64,000 bases of DNA. It comes from Chitinimonas prasina. Its GTDB lineage: Bacteria > Pseudomonadota > Gammaproteobacteria > Burkholderiales > Chitinimonadaceae. The position numbers were made by a program, and so were the translations under genes. This document shows positions 26,385 to 37,956 of the stretch, in pieces (the stretch's first letter is position 1; each line of letters begins with the position of its first letter). The DNA lies in assembly GCF_030160395.1 (NCBI RefSeq), contig NZ_BSOG01000005.1, forward strand, positions 1 to 64,000, in the 5' to 3' direction. The notes under the pieces are model-generated. The model was given only the letters and a program-made list of their open reading frames with translations. It did no database searches and had not been told where the DNA came from.

Positions 26385-27314
26385 CTACGATTGTTTCTTG
26401 GGCCAAACACGCTGGATCAGGGTTACACCCGCCAAAACCACGGCACCCGCAATAACACCTACCAGGCCATCCAGCAGCGTGGGCAATATAAAAGCCAGGG
26501 GGCCGGCGCTTAATGCCAGATTCTGGATAGCCACATGCAGGGCATGCACGCCATGCGTCAGAATACCGCCACCTACCAGGAACATGGCCGCTGTACCCAC
26601 GATGGCCAGCGTCTTCATCAAATACGGGGCGGCTATCAGTATCCATTCGCCGAACTTGCGCTGAGCGCTGGCGAAACCACCGGTGCCTTCCTTGCGGCTC
26701 AGGTAGAGGCCACCATCGTCCAGTTTCACGATGCCGGCTACCAAGCCATATACCCCTATAGTCATGATGATGGCGATGCCTGTCAAGACCGCCGCTTGTG
26801 TAACAAAGGGTTTGTCTGCAACTGTACCCAGTGTGATGGCGATAATTTCTGCCGACAGCACGAAATCGGTACGCACCGCGCCCTTGATCTTTTCCTGCTC
26901 CAGCGCCACCAGATCGACATTCTCGTCGGCTACGGCCTTGATCAGTTCGGCATGGTGAGCCTCGTCCTCTTCCTTGCTGTGCAGGAACTTGTGCGCCAGC
27001 TTCTCAAAGCCTTCAAAGCAAAGAAAGGCGCCGCCTATCATCAGCAAGGGGGTCACCAACCATGGCACGAAGGCGCTGATGGCCAAGGCGGCCGGCACCA
27101 GTATCACCTTGTTGAGCGCGGAGCCCTTGGCAACCGCCCAGACCACCGGTAGTTCGCGGTCCGCGGCCACCCCAGCCACCTGCTGTGCGTTCAGGGCAAG
27201 GTCGTCACCCAGCACCCCCGAGGTTTTCTTGGCAGCGACTTTGGTCAATATCGCCACATCGTCCAGTATGGTGGCGACATCATCTATCAGGGCAAGCAGG
27301 CTGGAACCGGCCAT
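26385..27314 (-). CDS. DUF808 (YedI-like) inner membrane protein
   Basis: A 309-residue polytopic membrane protein starting MAGSSLLALIDDVA with AAGGAG 9 nt before the ATG. The signature DDVAILTKVAAKKTSGVLGDDLALNA and the GGAFLCFEGFEKLAHK segment identify the DUF808/YedI family. Several hydrophobic helices follow (around 80-110, 150-190, 230-300). Biochemical function is unknown. It is monocistronic by spacing. Confidence 0.9.
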   Translation of the reverse strand: MAGSSLLALIDDVATILDDVAILTKVAAKKTSGVLGDDLALNAQQVAGVAADRELPVVWAVAKGSALNKVILVPAALAISAFVPWLVTPLLMIGGAFLCFEGFEKLAHKFLHSKEEDEAHHAELIKAVADENVDLVALEQEKIKGAVRTDFVLSAEIIAITLGTVADKPFVTQAAVLTGIAIIMTIGVYGLVAGIVKLDDGGLYLSRKEGTGGFASAQRKFGEWILIAAPYLMKTLAIVGTAAMFLVGGGILTHGVHALHVAIQNLALSAGPLAFILPTLLDGLVGVIAGAVVLAGVTLIQRVWPKKQS

Positions 27315-27750
27315 AGCGTACAACTCCTTGTTTTATCTTGAATCTTTATTGCGAAAATCGTTCGCACCATCTGGTCTGCCAAGCTATCCAGGCGGCCCGC
27401 AAGCACATCCAGGGTGCGTATCGCCGCGCATCGTAGCAAGGAGTGGCACACTGTTGTTGTACTTGTCGTATATGAAATATCCCGAACCGATATCAAGCGC
27501 AGGTTTCGGGCATAATCCTCGCGCGTTTCACCCTGGTGGGTGTGACCAAAAACCCCGCTCATCCAACGCAACGTGCAAATGGCCAGTATTGACGAAGCAT
27601 ATACATAATATGTGAGGAAATATTCTCCACCCGCAACGACAAGGCATTTGGCGAGGTTTCCTTGAGTGCCCGTCTACACGGGCTTGCTCCTTGTCTAGCC
27701 ATGGCCAAGCAGCCCCCTGTCGATTTGGCAGCGATCCGAGGTAAGCCGCT
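27315..27750. other. Gene-less interval between DUF808 and the hybrid kinase
   Basis: About 435 bases between divergent genes. Plus- and minus-strand frames overlap here without start signals, and none looks like a protein. The AT-rich stretch around 27590-27630 could be a promoter for the kinase. No repeat or terminator seen. Confidence 0.4.
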
Positions 27751-29847
<2,097 letters not shown>

Positions 29848-29946
29848 CCGTACGTCGCACAAAACCGCCGTACCATCGGTGTAGGATGAATTTCCCGCGT
29901 CAATACGTGTTCCAATCACAGGACGGCGTAAAGACCGGGGAAGGTC

Positions 29947-30624
29947 ATGGACTATGCAGCGTTACAGCGGCGACCAGGCAAACGACTCCTGAACTTTGGG
30001 TTGGCCGTGTTGCTGCATGTCGTACTGCTGTATGGCCTGATGCATGGTCTGGCAAGGGATGTCGTCAGGTTCATCCAGCCCCCAGTCGAGGCCGAGATCA
30101 TCGAGGCACCCAAGACGCCGCCGCCCGAGCTCGAACCGGTACCCCTGCCTGATATCCAGGCGCCACCACCGCCAAGCGCCTTTATTCCACCGCCAGAGGT
30201 GCGCCTGCCTGCCCCTGTGGACCCACCGGCGAGCATCACCGCCTTCACCACCACGCCCCCACCTGAGCAGGTGGCGCCTATCCGCCCCACCCCGCCTGTC
30301 GTCACCCCAACGGCACCGCCACCACCCGTAGCGCGCGAAGCCACGGTCAGTGCTCAGGTGGCCTGCAGCAATTTTGCAGCGGTCAAGGAGGGGCTGGGAG
30401 ACAAGTTCGCCGTCATCGCCGATGCGGAAGGCATACAGCAGGCAGAGGTCATGCTGAAGGTGACCGCCCACGGCAACGGCCAGATCGGTGAGGTCGTCGT
30501 ACAGTCATCCAGCAACCAATCGGTCGCCAAACTGGCCCGTAGCGCCGTGCGCAGGCTGCAGTGCAATACCGGCGGGCAGACCGTACAGGTGCTGGTGCCG
30601 TTTTCTTTCAAGCTGGAAGACTAG
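29947..30624 (+). CDS. TonB-family energy transducer-like protein
   Basis: A 225-residue protein with the TonB layout: an N-terminal membrane anchor (about 16-35), a long periplasm-spanning proline-rich segment (about 45-135: PPPELEPVPLPDIQAPPPPS), and a C-terminal globular domain (about 140-225) with the V-x-A-x-G-x-[VI]-x-x strand pattern (VTAHGNGQIGEVVVQSSS). TonB passes energy from ExbBD to outer-membrane receptors, but no exbBD or receptor lies here. It follows the histidine kinase by about 100 nt and may or may not be co-transcribed. Confidence 0.8.
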   Translation: MDYAALQRRPGKRLLNFGLAVLLHVVLLYGLMHGLARDVVRFIQPPVEAEIIEAPKTPPPELEPVPLPDIQAPPPPSAFIPPPEVRLPAPVDPPASITAFTTTPPPEQVAPIRPTPPVVTPTAPPPPVAREATVSAQVACSNFAAVKEGLGDKFAVIADAEGIQQAEVMLKVTAHGNGQIGEVVVQSSSNQSVAKLARSAVRRLQCNTGGQTVQVLVPFSFKLED

Positions 30625-30679
30625 CGGGCGCGGGGCACGAGAAACTGGCAGCACCGCGCCCATCGATCACGCATAGCGA

Positions 30680-31693
30680 TCAGGATTTATCCGGCACGAA
30701 TCGCGCCAGCAAGGGCGCAAAACGCTCCGGCCAGCTTTTCAACTGGCTGGCATCGCCGTTGATCAAGCGCCGCAAAAAAGCCAGCGACAGCGCCTGTGTG
30801 GCTTCCTTGATCCTGGGGTTGAGGAAGATGCCACCGGCCTCCTTCCGATCGGTAAAGATGTTGTGGGAGCCCCCTTCGAATACCGCCAGCAGCTTCTGGC
30901 CACCACCCGTGGCATCGAACAGGGCGACCCTGTCTTCGGCATCGGAGTAATAACCCGGAATGCGTATCACATCTTCGGTATTGGTGATGTGCAAGGTCGG
31001 TATCTCTATGCCGCCCACGATACCAGCGGCGTCCTTCTCGCCATGAAATGGTGGGGCCGACAGCAGTATGGCCGCCTTGATACGTGGCTCACGCAGATTC
31101 AGCGGCTTGCCGCCACGCTCCACCTTGGCGCCGGCCAGCAGCAGCGAGGTATTGGCGCCGTAGGAATGACCCGCCGCCACGATATGCTGGGGGTTGATCA
31201 AGGGGCCCAATTCGCCATCGGCCAGCACACTATCTAGCGCGAAGCGCACATCGGCCACCCTGGCCAGGGCTTCGCTTTCATTGGCCGCCTCATGCAGGCG
31301 GGACAACAGGGTAAAGGTGTTGCCAAACCAGATTTCCCTGTCGCTGCCCACATGCTGCACATGCAGGCTGGCATAGCCCTGGCTTGCCCAGTAGCGCCCC
31401 AGATAGCTATACCCCCGGCGCGAGCCCCCCATGCCGTGCGAGAACAACACCAGCGGCACCGGTTGCTCGGCACTGGCCTGTCGGGGGAGATAGAGCCGCA
31501 CCGGCACGGCACGCTGGCGCGCGTCATCCTGCCAGTCCATGTCCAGTACCTGATAGGGCAGCTCCTCTGCCTGTACGGTGGGCGGCACCGATACGGACGC
31601 AGGTTCGCCCGCCTGTACGGGCGCCACCCCTACCAGCAACAAGGCCGCCAGGGCCAGGCCCCGAGCTTGGATCAGACAGGTATCAATCGACAT
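30680..31693 (-). CDS. Secreted alpha/beta hydrolase
   Basis: A 337-residue exported hydrolase. The N-terminus MSIDTCLIQARGLALAALLL is a signal peptide ending near VQA (28). The oxyanion-hole turn is LFSHGMGGSRRG; the nucleophile elbow is GHSYG (Ser177); the catalytic histidine is probably in FEGGSHNIFTD. The architecture resembles platelet-activating-factor acetylhydrolase and dienelactone-hydrolase-like families, so the substrate could be a small ester or lipid. It lies downstream of the MoxR-vWA operon by about 107 nt; co-transcription is possible but not shown. Confidence 0.85.
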   Translation of the reverse strand: MSIDTCLIQARGLALAALLLVGVAPVQAGEPASVSVPPTVQAEELPYQVLDMDWQDDARQRAVPVRLYLPRQASAEQPVPLVLFSHGMGGSRRGYSYLGRYWASQGYASLHVQHVGSDREIWFGNTFTLLSRLHEAANESEALARVADVRFALDSVLADGELGPLINPQHIVAAGHSYGANTSLLLAGAKVERGGKPLNLREPRIKAAILLSAPPFHGEKDAAGIVGGIEIPTLHITNTEDVIRIPGYYSDAEDRVALFDATGGGQKLLAVFEGGSHNIFTDRKEAGGIFLNPRIKEATQALSLAFLRRLINGDASQLKSWPERFAPLLARFVPDKS

Positions 31694-31799
31694 GGTGTGT
31701 TTCCATAAACAAGGCCAGCTCACCTACGGCCAGGGCACTACCCTGGGTCGCCTCCGCCTGCATGGCAGGCTTCAATAGACGGCCAAGGTGGCGCAGGGT

Positions 31800-32642
31800 T
31801 CAACTTGCCACACCCAATAGCACGGCGCACAGGCCATACCCCTCGCGCAAGGTGGCCATGCGCAGGTTTTCGGTCAAGGCCAGCAGATCGGTAGCCAGGC
31901 TGCCCAGCGCATCGTCATCCGGCGCCAATACCAGGTTGGCGCCGGCATCCAGGCATTGCTCCAGCACCAGCGAGGTCTCGTCGCGCAATACCGCAACCGC
32001 CTCATCCGGCTCCAGTTCGCCCGCCCTATGGCGCTCCAGCACTTGTCCGGCAGCCTGAACAATCGGTTCCAGCTGGTGGAACCAGCCATCAAACTCAGCC
32101 AGGCAGGCCACCCCCAGTACCAGCGGCCGATAGTGCCCCAGCGTAGTCTCGAATCTTCGCAATGCCGTCAGGTGACCTTGCAAGGCCGCCGGCAAGGTAG
32201 CGATATCGAAGCCGTCCAGGATGGATCCGCCGTCTTCGTCATCGCCTTCCGAGTCCGCTTCCCGCGTTATCTGTACGCCGGCCTTCATGGCTACCGGGCT
32301 GAGGCGGAAGTCCTGCGCTACGCCGCTCTCCTCCCAGACACCAGTGAAATAATGGCTACCATCCTTGCGCGATTTGATCTGGCCGGTCAGGGTGAAGATC
32401 ACCACCTGGGTAAACTTCTCGCCACTACCCTTGGGCGAAAACACGGTGTATTCGCCCCCCACCGATTGCACCCCCTCACGCAGGGCAATCTCGAACGATC
32501 CGGCATAGCGGCCACCCTCCTCCGTCTCACCAGAGTAGTTGACCACCATGGTGTCGCCCTTGTAGCTGACCTTGTCTGCCACGCTGCGGACGTCGTCCCA
32601 TTCGGGGCTGTTCGCCACCCACAATAATTCATGTTGCTTCAT
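31800..32642 (-). CDS. Hypothetical protein, last gene of the MoxR-vWA operon
   Basis: A 280-residue soluble protein of two parts: a beta-rich N-terminal half (about 1-125: YKGDTMVVNYSGETEEGGRY) and a helical C-terminal half (about 145-280), joined by an acidic linker (EADSEGDDEDGGS). No signal peptide or known family. It follows the vWA gene by 65 nt on the same strand with no terminator between, so I place it in that operon. It could be a substrate-binding or regulatory partner; no function can be stated. Confidence 0.7.
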   Translation of the reverse strand: MKQHELLWVANSPEWDDVRSVADKVSYKGDTMVVNYSGETEEGGRYAGSFEIALREGVQSVGGEYTVFSPKGSGEKFTQVVIFTLTGQIKSRKDGSHYFTGVWEESGVAQDFRLSPVAMKAGVQITREADSEGDDEDGGSILDGFDIATLPAALQGHLTALRRFETTLGHYRPLVLGVACLAEFDGWFHQLEPIVQAAGQVLERHRAGELEPDEAVAVLRDETSLVLEQCLDAGANLVLAPDDDALGSLATDLLALTENLRMATLREGYGLCAVLLGVAS

Positions 32643-32707
32643 GGTTCTCTTTCATAACAGGCACCAGGCCCCGACGGTTGCAAAGGCAAGCCCTGTAACC
32701 AGTTTAA

Positions 32708-33883
32708 TCAAGCGACTGTATCTGTCGCAGCCCGATTGGTGACAAAACCCTGTTTTGCCGCCCAAAGGCCGACATCCTGTTTTTGTATGGCCGCTGCCAT
32801 CAAGGCCGGAAACTGATCCGGCGTGCAGGCAAAACTGGGGATATCCAGCGCAGCAAAGCGCGCGGCATTCTGGTGGTCATAACCCGGTGCACCGTCATCG
32901 CTCAGGGCCAGCAGGCAGATGACATTCACGCCAGCCGCCTTGAGCGCAGCGGCACGCTGCAGCATCTGCGACTGGTTGCCGCCCTCGTACAGATCGGTAA
33001 TCAGTACCAGTATGGTTTTCTCCGGCCGGTCTATCACCTGCTGGCAGTAGCCCAGCGCCAGATTGATATCGGTACCGCCACCCAGTTGCACGCCAAACAG
33101 CAGTTCCACCGGGTCTTCTGCCGTATCGGTCAGATCCACCACCTGGGTGTCGAACACCACCATGCGGGTACGCACAGACTTGAGCGAGGCCATCACCGCA
33201 GCAAAAATACCGGCATAGACCAGCGATGCCGCCATGGAACCACTCTGATCCACGCACAGCACCACATCTCGCAACGCACTGCGCTTGCGGCCATAGCCTA
33301 TCAACTTCTCGGCTACCACCGTGCGCTGCGCTGGCAGGTAGCGGCTGAGGTTGGCCTGTATGGTGCGATGCCAGTCGATTTCGCTGAGCCGTGGCCTAGT
33401 GTTGCGCTCTGCCTTGTTAAGGCTGCCGGCGATGGCCTGCCGCATGGGCTCCTTCAAGCGCTTCTCCAGCTCATCCACCACCCGGCGAACAACCTGGCGA
33501 GCGGTATCCCGCGTCCTGGCCGGCAGTACCCGCGACAGCGAAACCAGGCTGGCCACCAGGTGCACATCGGGCTCCACGGCTTCCAGCAGCTCTGGCTCCA
33601 GCAGCATCTTCTGCAGGTTCAGCCGGGTCAGGGCGTCCTGCTGCATCACCTGCACTACGGCGGTGGGGAAGAAATCACGGATATCACCCAACCAGCGCGC
33701 CACATTCGGGCAGGATGCTCCCAGGCCGCCCGCACGCGGTGCATCGTACAGCGCCTCCAGCGCGGCATCGGCACGCAGCAGCTCAGGCGAGAGCGCCGCA
33801 GCACAGCTATCCTGTGCCGCATCGCCCAGCACCAGGCGCCAGCGCTGCATGCGGTCGGTGGCCAGCAAGCTATTCTGTGTCAT
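32708..33883 (-). CDS. vWA-domain protein (CoxE/MoxR partner)
   Basis: A 391-residue protein. The N-terminal half (1-200) is helical; residues about 205-375 are a von Willebrand A domain with a complete MIDAS (VDQSGSM at 212-217, later GGGTDINLAL and LITDLYEGG). Such vWA proteins bind metal and protein ligands and are moved by a MoxR ATPase, here the one at 36853-37956. It overlaps the upstream gene by 4 nt (ATGA), so it is translationally coupled to the DUF5682 protein. Confidence 0.9.
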   Translation of the reverse strand: MTQNSLLATDRMQRWRLVLGDAAQDSCAAALSPELLRADAALEALYDAPRAGGLGASCPNVARWLGDIRDFFPTAVVQVMQQDALTRLNLQKMLLEPELLEAVEPDVHLVASLVSLSRVLPARTRDTARQVVRRVVDELEKRLKEPMRQAIAGSLNKAERNTRPRLSEIDWHRTIQANLSRYLPAQRTVVAEKLIGYGRKRSALRDVVLCVDQSGSMAASLVYAGIFAAVMASLKSVRTRMVVFDTQVVDLTDTAEDPVELLFGVQLGGGTDINLALGYCQQVIDRPEKTILVLITDLYEGGNQSQMLQRAAALKAAGVNVICLLALSDDGAPGYDHQNAARFAALDIPSFACTPDQFPALMAAAIQKQDVGLWAAKQGFVTNRAATDTVA

Positions 33884-36117
33884 TGTGTCGTCTCCTTGGC
33901 AGTGCCCAGCACGGCAGCCAGCACGGGCAACACCATGGCCGCCCGCTCTCCATCCAGCTCGGCGCTGGCCGCAACCCTGGCCTGCGGCCCGCCCAGATGC
34001 TTCAGCTTGTCACCCATTTGCCGGCGTTCAGCCAGGGTGAAGCCCGAGAATGCCCGCCTGAGCAAGGGCAGCCGTTCAATGAATACCTCGTCGCCCAGAC
34101 CCGTCAGCCAACTGTCCATGGCCTGCCATAGCGCATCATGCTGCAGCAACAACAGGCCGCTGCCGCGCAACACCCCTGCCAACCACCCGGTAGACTGCGC
34201 CGGCGGCATGCTGGGCGCCAGCGCCAGCCTGGCCTGCTGGGCCAGTTGCGCCGCATCAATGCGCTGCCGATCAAACGCCAGCCGCAAGGCATAGCCCTGT
34301 ACGGCAGGTGCCGCACTATCCTGCCCAGCCAGTACCTGCAGGCAATCCAGCCAGTCATCGCGCAGCAGGGGTTCGTCCAGCGTGTCGATGGCGGCCTGCA
34401 TCATCCCCATACGCTCCACCAGCACCTCGGCCGCCGCCTCATCCAGCTGGGTCGCTGCGGCGCCCAGGCCTACCGTTACCCGTTCCACCAGCGTGGTAAT
34501 GATGGGCAGCACACTAGCGGCTTCGGTCCCCCGCACGTCGCCATAGCGCGCCACCCGCACCAGGGGTGGCAAGGCATCCATCAGGTGTCCCAGGTCGGCA
34601 GCCACGGCAGCCTGGTTCTGCACTGCCGCCAGCAGTACCGATGCCGCCACGGGCAGCTTGGCCAGCATTGCCACATCCAGCATACCGGACAGCTCGGGCA
34701 GGTGCCGGCTCTGTCCTGCCCGCTCAGACAACTGACGGCTGGCGGCCAGCGCCAGCGTGTTGCCATAGCGGCTGGCCGCAATCAATGCCACCACCATGTC
34801 GGGCGACCAGCGCAAGTCCCAGGATTCCCGGAAGGTACCCGTGCGGTTGCTGTCTGCCAGTGGCTTGCCCCAGCCCACATCCAGCACGTTCAATCGGTGC
34901 AGCAGGCAACTGCGGTGCCGGCCGCTTTCCTCGCGCAGATCCAGCTCCAGCCGCTTGTTTTCGGTGCTAGGCTTCAGCCGCAAACGCTTTTGTTCTGCTT
35001 CCAGGTCGCGCAGCAGCGGCGCATCGATGCAGCCCTCCGGTACGCTGCCCAGATGGTCGCCCACTTCCAACTGCTGCCGTATCAACGCCATGGGCAGGGG
35101 GTCGCCATGACACAGTACCGTCAGCATGGCCTCCTGTTGTTCGGCCAAGCCCGGCAAAGGCAGGTCGCGCAGGGCGGCCAGCGCCTCACTCAGCCGTACC
35201 GTCTCTATCACACTGGCCGACGAGGCATCGAGCCCGGCCTCGCGCAGCAGGCGTGCAGCCCGTGTCACCCAACGCTCGCTCGTGCCTTCAGCACACTGCC
35301 ACAGATGGCGATACCACCCCGGCGAACTCACCCCGGCGCCATAGCCGCTGGCATAGGCCAGCCTGTCGTCGCTCCAGGGCACCCAGGTCGCCGCCGTACG
35401 GGTCTTGGGTAATCCCTTCAACAAAGCCATATCGGCCTTGGCGGTAGCCGCTTGGCACAGCGCCGGTACGTGCCAGGCCCCGCATACCACGGCAATCCGC
35501 TGGTAGCCGGCCTTTTGCGCCTCTCGCACCCGGCTGCGCATATGGGCCTCACGGCGCGCCTCGCGCAGGTCAGGCGGCGGTGCATGTTCGCGCAACGCAG
35601 TCATGGCCTCGGCAATGGCGGCAAACAATTCGCTGGCATCACGCCGTTGCTCTATCTCCACTTCCCACCACAGCTCGTGGTCCTCATAGCCGGCCGCTCG
35701 CGACAGCTCGCCTATCGGGTCCATGCGCCACGCTGCCAGGGTCTCGTCTGGTGCGTCCCCCTCCTCGTCGGTGTCGGCCGTCTGCTCAGCCGCCATGGCC
35801 TGGGCAAAACCGTGGGTTGCCGGCAGATCCATGAACCACAGCGGTACACCGGCCTGTTGGGCGTGCTGTATGGCCTGCCACTCGGGCGAGAACAGCGCAA
35901 ATGGGTAGAACACCCCATGCTGGGGTGCTTCGGTGGGGTAGATCAGCAATGCCACCGGCGGTTGCATGGCCGGGTCAGCCGCCAGGCCGACTATGCCATC
36001 GGCCTCGGGTGGCCCTTCCAGCAGGATGATGTCAGGCGCAAGCGCCACCAGGGCCTGCTGCAAGGCGCGGGCGCAACCCGGGCCATGGTGGCGGATGCCG
36101 AAATAGCTGACGCTCAT
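33880..36117 (-). CDS. DUF5682 family protein
   Basis: A 745-residue cytoplasmic protein. The N-terminus MSVSYFGIRHHGPGCARALQ, then IILLEGPPEADG and FMDLPATHGFA, matches DUF5682. The paired histidines and the LEGPPE glutamate look like metal or active-site residues and resemble TraB/PrgY-type hydrolase folds, but that link is my inference. The remaining 500 residues are helical repeats. It is joined by TGATG overlap to the DUF4241 gene upstream and by a 4-nt overlap to the vWA gene downstream. Confidence 0.82.
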   Translation of the reverse strand: MSVSYFGIRHHGPGCARALQQALVALAPDIILLEGPPEADGIVGLAADPAMQPPVALLIYPTEAPQHGVFYPFALFSPEWQAIQHAQQAGVPLWFMDLPATHGFAQAMAAEQTADTDEEGDAPDETLAAWRMDPIGELSRAAGYEDHELWWEVEIEQRRDASELFAAIAEAMTALREHAPPPDLREARREAHMRSRVREAQKAGYQRIAVVCGAWHVPALCQAATAKADMALLKGLPKTRTAATWVPWSDDRLAYASGYGAGVSSPGWYRHLWQCAEGTSERWVTRAARLLREAGLDASSASVIETVRLSEALAALRDLPLPGLAEQQEAMLTVLCHGDPLPMALIRQQLEVGDHLGSVPEGCIDAPLLRDLEAEQKRLRLKPSTENKRLELDLREESGRHRSCLLHRLNVLDVGWGKPLADSNRTGTFRESWDLRWSPDMVVALIAASRYGNTLALAASRQLSERAGQSRHLPELSGMLDVAMLAKLPVAASVLLAAVQNQAAVAADLGHLMDALPPLVRVARYGDVRGTEAASVLPIITTLVERVTVGLGAAATQLDEAAAEVLVERMGMMQAAIDTLDEPLLRDDWLDCLQVLAGQDSAAPAVQGYALRLAFDRQRIDAAQLAQQARLALAPSMPPAQSTGWLAGVLRGSGLLLLQHDALWQAMDSWLTGLGDEVFIERLPLLRRAFSGFTLAERRQMGDKLKHLGGPQARVAASAELDGERAAMVLPVLAAVLGTAKETTQ

Positions 36118-36842
36118 CAGTCCCACTCCGGCAAGGGTGCCAGCGGCAACACGGCCAGGTCGATATGTACCCCTGTCAGCGCACCGCTTGCGTCATAGCT
36201 ACCCACCACGGCATAGGTGCCATCGCCCCAGCCCGAATGGGCCAGTATCAGGTTTTCGCCATCCGTGGCGCCGGGCAGGGAGATATTAGCCAAGCCGGCC
36301 TGCAAATGGCTCGGGTCGTCCATGCGGGCAAACCAGGCATCGGTTTGGCCGTTATCGAACAGCTCGTCCTGCCAATCCATTTCGTCCGGGTCTGGCATCA
36401 GCCTGACCACCGCATCGGCATCAACAAAGCCCACCGTACCCGAATCCACCGGAACCCCGACAAACTCATGTCCGCCCAGCAAGGGCGCCGTGATACCGGG
36501 CGCCACGGGCGTCAGAAAACGCCAGCCCACAGCAGGCTGTGCGCTGAGCAGCAGCGACAGATAGCATTCACGCAGATGGGAGCCATCCTGCTCCTCGCTG
36601 ATATCAGCCACAGTAGCCACTACCGGGTAGCAGCCCGGCGGCAGTTGCAGCTCCGGATTACCCTGCCATTGCAGCGTCACGAAGGGATCACACGGCACCA
36701 ACCTGCCCTGTTTGAGCCACAGCTCGCCGCAGGGCACGGTATGCAGGCGATAGCGTATGGGCTTGTCGTCCACGGTCCAGGCAAAGTCGCCTTCGGCCAA
36801 GGCCATCCAGCGATCCGGATAGATGGGGTGCAGATAGCTCAT
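36117..36842 (-). CDS. DUF4241 domain protein
   Basis: A 241-residue protein starting MSYLHPIYPDRW. The C-terminal half carries the DUF4241 pattern: VGFVDADAVVRLMPDP near 126 and LAHSGWGDGTYAVVGSYD near 205. The N-terminal region is not assignable. DUF4241 is often found with toxin-immunity and polymorphic-toxin loci, but its biochemistry is unknown. Here it is inserted between the MoxR ATPase and DUF5682 genes (10-nt gap on one side, TGATG on the other). Confidence 0.83.
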   Translation of the reverse strand: MSYLHPIYPDRWMALAEGDFAWTVDDKPIRYRLHTVPCGELWLKQGRLVPCDPFVTLQWQGNPELQLPPGCYPVVATVADISEEQDGSHLRECYLSLLLSAQPAVGWRFLTPVAPGITAPLLGGHEFVGVPVDSGTVGFVDADAVVRLMPDPDEMDWQDELFDNGQTDAWFARMDDPSHLQAGLANISLPGATDGENLILAHSGWGDGTYAVVGSYDASGALTGVHIDLAVLPLAPLPEWD

Positions 36843-36852
36843 CCAACTACCC

Positions 36853-37956
36853 CTACACCACGTCCATACAGGCGCGGTAGAGATCCTTCCAGCCATCGCG
36901 CTCGCGCGCCACTGTTTTGAGGTACTCCAGCCAGACCAGCTTGTCCTGTACCGGGTCCTTGACGATGGCCCCCGTCAGGCTGGCTGCCAGATCAGCGGCT
37001 CGCAATACGCCGTCGCTGTAATAGCCTGCCACCGCCATGCCATGGCCCAGTACCGAGATCGCTTCGGCAGTCGAGAGACTGCCGCTGGGCGACTTCAGCT
37101 TGGTCTTGCCATCCTCGGTCAGGCCGCTGCGTAGCTCGCGGAACACCGCAACCACCCGGCGCACCTCCTCCAGCGCCGGCTTTTCCGCAGGCAGCTCCAG
37201 TGCGCGTCCCAATTCGGCTACCCGGCGGCTGACGATGGCCACCTCTTCGTCAAAGGTCTCCGGGGTCGGTAAGATCACGGTATTGAAACGCCGCATCAAG
37301 GCCGAGGACATTTCGTTCACTCCCTTGTCGCGGTTATTGGCGGTGGCGATCACATTGAAGCCACGGCGTGCCTGTACCTCAATACCTAGCTCAGGCACGG
37401 GCAAGGTTTTTTCCGACAACAGGGTAATCAGGGTGTCCTGCACTTCGCTGGGCACCCGTGTCATTTCCTCCAGTCGCGCCAGCTTGCCGTCACGCATGGC
37501 CTTAAGCATGGGGCTGGCTACCATCGCACCTTCCGACGGGCCTTCGGCCAACAGGCGGGCGTAGTTCCAGCCATAACGCAGTGCCGACTCATCTGTGCCT
37601 GCCGTACCTTGTATCAGCAGACTGGAATCACCACTGATGGCCGCCGCCAGATGCTCCGATACCCAGCTCTTGGCCGTACCCGGAACACCATAAAGCAATA
37701 ACGCACGGTCGGTTGCCAGGGTGGCGACGGCAATCTCGATCAACCGTGGACTGCCGATGTACTTGGGGCTGACCTGGAAGCCATTCTCCAGCGTACCCCC
37801 CAGCAGGTAGGTCTTGACCGCCCAGGGCGACAGCAGCCAATTGCCTGGGCGCGGTTTCTTGTCCTGGCTGGCCAGCTCGGCCAGCTCCTCGGCAAACTGT
37901 TGCTCGGCGTGCTGGCGCAGCACGGCATTCAGGCTATTGGACGCAGGTGCGTTCAT
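36853..37956 (-). CDS. MoxR-family AAA+ ATPase of the DUF5682/vWA operon
   Basis: A 367-residue AAA+ ATPase. Walker A is GVPGTAKS (90-97); the Walker B region reads KLARLEEMTRV with two glutamates, as usual in this branch; sensor-1 is IATANNRDKGVNEMSSALMRRF with an arginine finger. The middle of the protein has a helical insert. MoxR ATPases remodel complexes together with vWA proteins. It overlaps the DUF5691 gene by 4 nt and precedes DUF4241 by 10 nt. Confidence 0.92.
   Translation of the reverse strand: MNAPASNSLNAVLRQHAEQQFAEELAELASQDKKPRPGNWLLSPWAVKTYLLGGTLENGFQVSPKYIGSPRLIEIAVATLATDRALLLYGVPGTAKSWVSEHLAAAISGDSSLLIQGTAGTDESALRYGWNYARLLAEGPSEGAMVASPMLKAMRDGKLARLEEMTRVPSEVQDTLITLLSEKTLPVPELGIEVQARRGFNVIATANNRDKGVNEMSSALMRRFNTVILPTPETFDEEVAIVSRRVAELGRALELPAEKPALEEVRRVVAVFRELRSGLTEDGKTKLKSPSGSLSTAEAISVLGHGMAVAGYYSDGVLRAADLAASLTGAIVKDPVQDKLVWLEYLKTVARERDGWKDLYRACMDVV

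Noticed and set aside
32783-35412. Two long plus-strand frames (503 and 424 codons) opposite the vWA and DUF5682 genes
   Set aside because: Antisense shadows of well-supported genes; sequences are Gln/His/Arg-rich and without family features.
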